Positions 56,570 to 64,000 of a DNA stretch of 64,000 bases are shown here, in pieces. This DNA comes from Opisthocomus hoazin. Taxonomy: Eukaryota; Chordata; Aves; Opisthocomiformes; Opisthocomidae. The notes under the pieces are model-generated. The model had not been told where the DNA came from. It did not search any database and saw nothing but the letters and a program-made list of their open reading frames with translations. The stretch is taken from contig NC_134443.1 of the NCBI RefSeq assembly GCF_030867145.1, forward strand, positions 3,224,001 to 3,288,000, written 5' to 3'. The position numbers and the translations under genes are program-made. Position 1 is the stretch's first letter. Every line of letters begins with the position of its first letter.

Positions 56570-58700
56570 TGGGCTGCCTGCGGGGATTGCGACATCCTTT
56601 ATGGTTCAGGTTTATTGAGTTACAAAACACAACAATGTGCATCACTGCTGAGACCTCTATGACTGTTTAATTCATCTTTGGACAATCATCAGTTTCTTCC
56701 AACACCCTCTTCTTTCTTCCTTAAACTTTTTGCAGCAGTTTCACTTCCTGCAGCATTTTGCTGATTTCACCAATGTGACAAAATGTTGGAAAACTGCCTT
56801 ATTTATGCAATTGCTCCCCATGGCCAGCATTTTTCGAACACTCCTCGGTGTCACAAGTAGTTCAGTGCACCGTGGGCCGATTTTCTTCTCTAAACTCCTC
56901 CTGATTTTGAGCTGAAGCACTGCAGTGCTTATACTTCGAATAAAGATGGGAGATTGACTCCGTCTGCCGTGTTCCTTGTCCCAGCTGCACACCGCAGGTC
57001 CGATACAGCAGTCTAAAGCACAGAGGTGATTTGCTCCATGAACTCTTGCAGATCCGCTCTATTTTCTTTTATCTCTGAACAGTAAACCACAATAACACAT
57101 TCCCTCCCGTGCCCCTCTGAAGTCTTCGCACCATGGCCCCAGTCTGTGCGGGCTAGCATGGGCTGACATCCTTCTGGCTGCAGTGATATTATGACTCTGT
57201 GTCTGATGCGAGGAAAATCCTTCAATAACTATTAAAATAGTGAGGGTTTTTTTCACTTGGATGTGAATAGAATAGGGCAAGACAATCCTTTAAAGCCATA
57301 CAGGGGAGCGGGGTGCTTTATCTTGTGTTAGTGGACACCCAAGGTTGGGGTCTAGCCCCGTGTGCTTCTTTTTATCCCCAGGGAGAGACCTTACTGCAAG
57401 AGCAGACCCCAGGGACCACGGCTAAATGTAGAGAAAATTTAATACTAGTCCCCAAGAACGTAACTATGTATCTGGAGTTTAAACACTGTAATGAGCGTGG
57501 ACTATGAGAACAACTTTGGAAATAGAAGCTTCAGTATCTGTAAGAATAAAATAATAAATAGACATACTGTAAGCCTAGGGAAGTCAGCTGGGTGATTTCT
57601 AAGAAGGAAGAACTCGGGAGACACTGAGGGAAACCTAGACGAGTAATACTTGACAGTGAGGAAACTGTTTGCATGAATGAGGAATTGAGGCGTGATGTGT
57701 AATCTGTGTGTTTGGGAGCTAATTAAGATCTTGTTAGTGATAACTCTGAATCCTACGTAAATGTCTGCTGTTGCACTAACAGGGCCAGTCTCTCTGTAAA
57801 AGCAACTCACTGATACTACAGAGAGCTTGGGGCTGGAATTATCCAGCTTCTTGAGGGACTACTGCAGTCCTTCCTAAGCGCTTCAAAGATTTGTGACTTT
57901 TAGTTCCTAAAGCTAGTATAGAAATGAGCTGCAACCTCACCTTGGCTTTAGTAGAAGGTAAAGCTCAGTTTTGAAGCCCTGTGTAACAGAGGGTCCTAAA
58001 TTTTGATTGCTGTAATGCTTATTACTTTTAATTTGGAATTACCTCATCACCTCACTAGCTTGATAAAATGGTCTAATTCTAACAAAATCTAGGTCATGCC
58101 TTTGAGTATTCCTGTGTTGAACTCTTCTATGAACATCTACTTTCCTTGCTGTACAACCAATTATTTTATCAAAGGTTTAGGAGTTGGTAGTCCTAAAATA
58201 CTGACTGCTGGAATTGGGTAGATATAACCAGTGGATCAACCACTTCAGGTGTGCCCATAAATCCTGTCCTAGGATGAACTGATTTATATAAATCCTCTCC
58301 TACAGCTTAACTACTGAAAAAAGGGGGCTGGATGAGGTGGCCATTGGTCTCATGAAGTTCAGAAGTGTTTGTGCTGCTTGACATTAAAACACAACTGAAG
58401 CAAGCACTGCTTACGATGCAGCCCTTTGGGATATGTTCTGGTACACTATGCGTAGACATGTCAAAAATATAGGTTGTTTGATGTCCATCAGAAGGGTAGG
58501 AAACATTGAGAGTTTGGCAAGGACAGAAGATAAAGGTAACTCAGTGTGACTAAAAGGGGGCAGAGAGAGCCAGGAACTATGAATCCACATCATCTCTGTC
58601 CAGGAAGCTACTCAAGGGGGTAGCTTCCTCATCAAATATGCCTGAGTGCCTGAACATCAATCACTTAACTACCATTGAATTGCTTCATGCATAGTCTTCT
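56570..58700. other. AT-rich head-to-head spacer and intron-like region of the pseudogene
   Basis: A possible spoiled promoter (CTCTGTAAAAGC at about 57,792) precedes the pseudogene at 58739, but no donor at the usual distance is seen. No repeat was recognised. Confidence 0.4.
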
Positions 58701-58738
58701 GTCTTTCTGTGTTTCAGATCCACTTCCATTACAGCACA

Positions 58739-59155
58739 ATGTCCTCCTACAATCAGCTGTGCCGCCAGCCGTGGCCCATATGCTGCGAGCCCTGTGTCGG
58801 TGCCTGAAACGAGCCCTGCATCAAATCATGCGATGACTCCAGAGCAGTGGTCTACCCACCCCCTGTTGTCGTCACTTTTCCTGGGCCAATTCTCAGCTCC
58901 TGCCCTCAGGAAAGTGTAGTGGGATCCTCAGCACCAGTTCTTTTTAGGGGCTTACGTGGCTATGAGGGACCTTGTGGGTACAGAGGCTCTTTTCTTTATA
59001 ATGGGTCACAAGAAAACAAGTTCTCCTACCCTTACTGTTTTCAGAAGTGCAGTAGTTATCGCTTTAAAAGGTATAAGCCCTGCCAAACCAAGCAGGACGA
59101 CACTCCCACCAAGGATGGTCAGGATGCTAAAAAAAAGATCCAAGCTCAAGAGTAA
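58739..59155 (+). pseudogene. Corneous beta-protein pseudogene, second subfamily, with stop gain and stop loss
   Basis: After a TTTCAG acceptor (58717) the frame opens Met-Ser-Ser-Tyr-Asn-Gln-Leu-Cys. At codon 23 (58805-58807) it has TGA where relatives have TGG (Trp in Ala-Trp-Asn-Glu-Pro-Cys). The core beyond is well kept ([11 protein letters not shown] to Ser-Ser-Cys-Pro-Gln-Glu-Ser). The usual terminal Cys is at 59081-59083, but the next codon is CAA (59084-59086) instead of TAA, so the frame continues for 23 Lys/Gln/Asp-rich codons of former 3' UTR to 59155. Translation from the internal Met at 58847 would lack the N-terminal Cys domain. It is most likely a recent pseudogene; a sequencing error at codon 23 would still leave the unusual C-terminal extension. 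Confidence 0.8.
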
Positions 59156-59583
59156 GATGGGGTTTTAAGACACTGACATAAAAAGGCTGATTCTTGCTAA
59201 CACTTTTCATTCTATTTGTGCTTGGACTTGCTTATGTACTTCTCCTTTCTTAGCTCTAAATGTGTTCCATTCTTTCCATGGTCCAAATTTTCAAATGCAT
59301 CAATACTCCTTCTACATTCAATTGAAGAACATACAAGAAACATAACAGAGAAGTGCATAGACTGTGATTTCTCCCACTTGACACTGCCTGACATCAATCA
59401 AGAGTTATGTTAATGGATGAAAACTGGACTGTGTGGTCAAACTTACAGCTACAAAAGAAGAAAAGAACACTGTGCTTGAAATGAAGCTTCCGCGATCAAG
59501 AAATCTCACTTGTAAAAGTCTGAAAATCCTTATTTTCTGTATGATCATGTTTTACTTTTGTAATCTTTCATCCTCTATCATCC

Positions 59584-59589
59584 ATTAAA
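59584..59589 (+). terminator. Poly(A) signal ATTAAA
   Basis: It serves the 58739 locus and is followed by CTGCATCATAA, so the 3' end is preserved although the frame is damaged. Confidence 0.75.
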
Positions 59590-59614
59590 AAAAATCCCAC
59601 TGCATCATAATTTT

Positions 59615-61090
59615 AGCATTCTGGTTTTGCTTTCTGTTCGATTTAATGAAATAATACAATTAAGAGAATTTCCCATACAGAGTGTTGACACTTACAACCT
59701 AGTGAAGCCCTGTAGAGAGAGGGGAGTGAAGACCTTAGCCATTCAAACCCACCACATTAATCCTCTGCTCAGCCACTAGTTTTCCCATGTTGTGTGCCTG
59801 CTTTAGACCTCGTACTACACCAGTTTGCACTGCTGGAAAAATATTGGATACAGAAAACAGTACAGGGAACAGAAGGGAGGCTTACCATTCTTTTCATGCC
59901 CAGATGCATGTGTGCAAGAAATATAACAAGAGAGCATACAGACACTTACTGGAAAGTAGCAGCTAGCTGAGCATATCTGTCACGGCATAGGTATCATCCA
60001 GCTATCCATAAAAAGGCGTAGCCAGCTACATCTTCATTACATATTCAATCCTCCCTATTTACTTGTGCTTAAGACACCAGACGATAGTCCAGATCCAAAA
60101 TTCCAGTGAGGTGCTGAGAAGAGTGGCCTGGAGTGATGCAGGACTCTGCTAAATAGAGTTAGTGTAACAGTGAGCAACAGCTGAAGGGCTGCTTGGCTGA
60201 TTGCTCTATTAGCCTTGCAGCAATTTTTTATCACTTCCAGCTGTTCCCTGAGCACTGCCAGATCACTGCTCTCTATTTTCTGAGAACTCTCTAGGTCTGA
60301 TTTCCTCTATTGCAGTCTTCTGGTTATCTAAATTGCTCTTTGAAATGAGGCTCTGCTGACCTTCTTTAGGGTCCAATTTCTGGTCCTGTGTTTCTTAGGA
60401 TTCTGCCAGGAGGCTCCTTTACTTTGCACAGTAAGAAGGAGTGAAGGTAGCAAAAGATATCAGCTCTTGGGCACTTATGATCCCCGCTGAGGCAGTATTA
60501 TGATCTCAGAAAGATAGATATGAAAGTACAGAGTAGGGAAGTGGATTCAAGTCTTCTGCGTCTCGGACTGGCGTTTCATTACTAGCTAATTTTCTGTCTC
60601 TGGATGTCTCTGGGAAGTTCCTTCTGCTGCTCTGCACTGTCTAATATTCTCTCTTTATTTCTTCATGTTACACAGAATTATAGCACAATCTAACATTTCC
60701 TTTTTTATTTTTTATGTTATATGGCATTACAACAGCTCTAATAAAAACACTTGGAAAGGAAGGAGAAGTAGGGATGAGGTTTTAGAATAATTTTGAAGTG
60801 GCCATTTAGTACTTCATACTGGTCTTGAAGCTTTGATCTGAGGGTTGGGCAGTTCTCTGACACCTGATTCCTTGTAGAGATTACATCAGGCACACAGGCA
60901 AGCTCTGCAAGCTGTAAGCAGAGTCTCCTGATGAATGAATCCATAGGCATTATATAAACACTGTCTGTAAGAGCAGGACACTCCTCTACAGATCTCCAAG
61001 ATAAGCAGATGGTTTGATTCCATCGGATTGCAGATGTTGCATTACCCCAAATCAGAGAAGAAAGCAAACAGATGAATGTGATTTCAATGC
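59615..61090. other. AT-rich tail-to-tail spacer
   Basis: No gene or repeat was recognised. Confidence 0.45.
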
Positions 61091-61101
61091 AATCAGAAGT
61101 G

Positions 61102-61107
61102 TTTATT
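61102..61107 (-). terminator. Poly(A) signal AATAAA (minus strand)
   Basis: It lies 505 bases past the stop of the 61612-61944 gene and is followed by TTGCATTG, a one-base variant of the usual element. Confidence 0.7.
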
Positions 61108-61611
61108 GGGAGCAAAAAGCATACATTTTAAGCAAAGGAAAAATACAAGATGGACTTCAGTGTTTAACAAAAGGACCAACTTCTTAGTCTGCATCCAGCC
61201 AATTTATTTTCAGCACACTGTTCTTCTTTCTTGGTTCAAATTTCAAATGGACTGAACAAGTCACAGTGCCAGGTGACATCTATGAATCTTTCCTATTAGA
61301 CATATGGAAAGAAGAAGAAAACAGTGCAGGACCCCAAACAATTAAAAACATACAAGTTTTCAGTGATACTAGTGCTTTAATTCTTTAACAGTGAGAAACA
61401 GATTTTGCATAATCCACATTTTGAGAAAGCTGACATTGAAAGCAAATAGAGCATGAGATGGATAAGTGGAAGAGCAGTTCCCATGGGTGCTGAGCAGCAC
61501 CCATAGATTCCCGTTGCTTCAGAGAACTGTTCTCCTCAGCTCAGCTGCACGTCCGGGTCTTGCCGTCAGTTGTCCCGCTGTTTCTCCTGCTGTCCATGCC
61601 TTCTGCCATGC

Positions 61612-61944
61612 TTAGCATGGCCCACAGCCCCCATAGCGCTGGCTCCAGAGCTTGCTGGATGAGGAGGAAGAAGACAAGTAGCCCCCATAGACAAGAGAGC
61701 CCTGCAGGCCCCTGGGGTGACCCAGCCCCACTGGGGCTGAGGAGCCCACAAAGCTCTCCTGAGGGCAGGAGCTGAGGATGGGGCCCGGGAAGGTGATGAC
61801 CACAGGTGGTGGGTAGACCACGGCACGCGAGTCCCCGCAGGAGGTGACGCAGGGCTCGTTCCAGGCGTCGGCCACGGGCTGCGGGCAGGCCACCTCACAG
61901 GGTGGGAAGCAGCGGGAGCTGAGCTGCTGGCTGGAGAAGGACAT
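61612..61944 (-). CDS. Corneous beta-protein, 110 aa, second subfamily, copy B (promoter missing)
   Basis: The protein is identical to that of 55767-56099. Near-identity covers 61540-62141, matching 55695-56299, so it includes the coding exon, the acceptor and about 180 bp of intron. At 62141/62142, inside a CT-rich stretch, the match stops and kinase-intron repeat DNA begins, so copy A's donor, exon 1 and TATA box have no counterpart. The 3' UTR further left is related but clearly diverged, which shows that this is an old duplicate with a recently homogenised coding exon. Whether it can be transcribed is unclear; a join of two unrelated contigs in the CT-rich run is a real alternative. Confidence 0.85.
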   Translation of the reverse strand: MSFSSQQLSSRCFPPCEVACPQPVADAWNEPCVTSCGDSRAVVYPPPVVITFPGPILSSCPQESFVGSSAPVGLGHPRGLQGSLVYGGYLSSSSSSSKLWSQRYGGCGPC

Positions 61945-62141
61945 CCTGCGGGCAGGGAGGTGAACCTGCAACACACCGAGGAGCTGGAGTCAACCCACCG
62001 CCCATGAGTCGTCACGCAGACCACCCTGCTCTGCCTCGCCAGCGGCAGGGAGGGCCCAGGATGTGCCGTATGGAGTTGCTCTGCTAAGGCTCAGGTGCTT
62101 TTTCTCTTTTTCTTCCCCCTTCCCTGCCTCCCTTCCTCCCT

Positions 62142-63300
<1,159 letters not shown>

Positions 63301-63304
63301 GCCC

Positions 63305-63580
63305 CCCCCGGGTGGCGAGGGCGAGCGGGACCCCCCAGGTGAGCGGGACCCCTCGAGCGAGCAGGACCCCCCCAGTGAAGGGGAGCGGGACCCCCCGGGC
63401 GAGGGCGAGTGGGACCCCCCTGGTGAGGGCAAGCAGGACCCCCCCCGGTGAAGGGGAGAGGGACCCCCTCAGGGAGGGTGAGCGGGACCCCCCCGGTGAA
63501 GGGGAGCAGGACCCCACTGGGGAGGGTGAGCAGGACCCCCCTGGTGAAGGGGAGCGGGACCCCCCCGGGGGAGATGGGGA
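63305..63580. repeat. GC-rich minisatellite, ~24-36 bp unit
   Basis: Repeats of GGTGAAGGGGAGCGGGACCC and variants run up to the kinase exon. They give an artificial Ser-Pro-Gly-Gly-Ser frame on the minus strand. The exact acceptor of the kinase exon is hidden in this DNA. Confidence 0.85.
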
Positions 63581-63589
63581 GGGGGACGC

Positions 63590-64000
63590 ACGGCCCTGCT
63601 CCATGGGGTGCTCCCACCCCCCCACCCTGGTGATGGTGCTGGGGGCGGGGGGGGGTATCTGGGGGTTCTTGGAGGGGTCTGGGGGTGGTTGGGGGGGTCT
63701 GGGGGTGGTTGGGGGGAGGCCTGGGGGTGCTTGGCGGGGTCTGGGGGGCGCCCAGGGGGGTCCTAGGGATGCTGCGGGGGTCCTATGGATATCCGGGGGG
63801 GGGTCCTAAGGGTGCTCAAGGGTTCCTGGGGGTGCCTATAGGCGACCAAGGGGGTCCTAAGGGTGCCTGGAGGGGTCCTATGGGCACCCAGGGGGGTCCT
63901 CTAGGTGCTCAGGGGGTCCTATGGAAGCCCAGGGGGTCCTGTGGGCACCCGGGGGGTGGGGGGCTATAGGTGCCCACGGGGGTCTTAAGGACACCTAGGG
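63590..64000. repeat. G-rich minisatellite, ~24-30 bp unit
   Basis: Degenerate repeats of GGGGGTCCTATGGGCACCC continue to the window edge. The long G runs make this stretch prone to assembly errors and to G-quadruplex formation. No gene is supported. Confidence 0.8.

Noticed and set aside
63312-63809. Ser-Gly-Thr-Pro/Glu-Gly repeat frames on both strands
   Set aside because: They are produced by minisatellite DNA; the same repeat is open in several frames.

Overview
The window is nuclear DNA of a bird. The evidence is a cluster of corneous beta-protein (CBP, avian beta-keratin) genes, a family restricted to sauropsids, with the typical avian gene plan: TATA box, short untranslated exon 1, one intron, and a single coding exon that starts a few codons' length after the acceptor. 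CR1 LINE 3' ends support this. The locus resembles the beta-keratin part of the avian epidermal differentiation complex (EDC). Gene-by-gene orthology cannot be fixed from sequence reading alone, so no symbols are given.

Region 1 (1-20.1 kb) is a very GC-rich tandem array with a period of about 4.99 kb. Each unit holds two 121-residue CBP genes in opposite orientation that share almost the same coding sequence but have unrelated promoters, introns and UTRs. Nine genes are present: five on the plus strand (the first truncated by the window edge) and four on the minus strand. The last plus-strand gene is a hybrid, with the plus-type 5' half and the minus-type 3' UTR.

Region 2 (20.1-45.4 kb) is AT-rich and holds GC-rich coding islands: two 175-residue Gly/Tyr-rich scale-type CBPs head to head (23,685-24,212 minus; 28,682-29,209 plus), two almost identical 148-residue Gly/Tyr-rich CBPs head to head (31,282-31,728 minus; 37,329-37,775 plus), a decayed CBP (39,148-40,324 minus), and a 131-residue CBP (44,501-44,896 plus).

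Region 3 (45.4-62.1 kb) is also AT-rich. It holds CBPs of a different subfamily that carry a Cys-Glu-Val-x-Cys-Pro-Gln-Pro N-terminus and a Leu-Ser-Ser-Cys-Pro-Gln-Glu core end: 49,905-50,261, 55,767-56,099 and 61,612-61,944 (all minus). The last two encode the same protein. A plus-strand member at 58,739-59,155 has an in-frame stop and has lost its ancestral stop. A full-length-looking MIR SINE relic lies at 50.7 kb.

Region 4 (62.1-64 kb) is extremely GC-rich. It holds the N-lobe and catalytic-loop part of a mixed-lineage-kinase-like MAP3K on the minus strand, interrupted by a stop codon and cut off after the catalytic-loop exon. It is followed by a 307-bp tandem repeat that copies the end of that exon together with its splice donor, and the repeat abuts the second copy of the duplicated CBP.

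The genes would work together as structural proteins of cornified scale, claw or beak-type epidermis: a conserved 34-residue beta-sheet core forms the filament, while Cys-rich ends and Gly/Tyr tails cross-link the matrix. The strongest signal beyond annotation is that CBP coding sequences behave as conversion cassettes. Near-identity stops at or near the start and stop codons, crosses strands and reaches loci tens of kilobases apart, while promoters and UTRs stay distinct.
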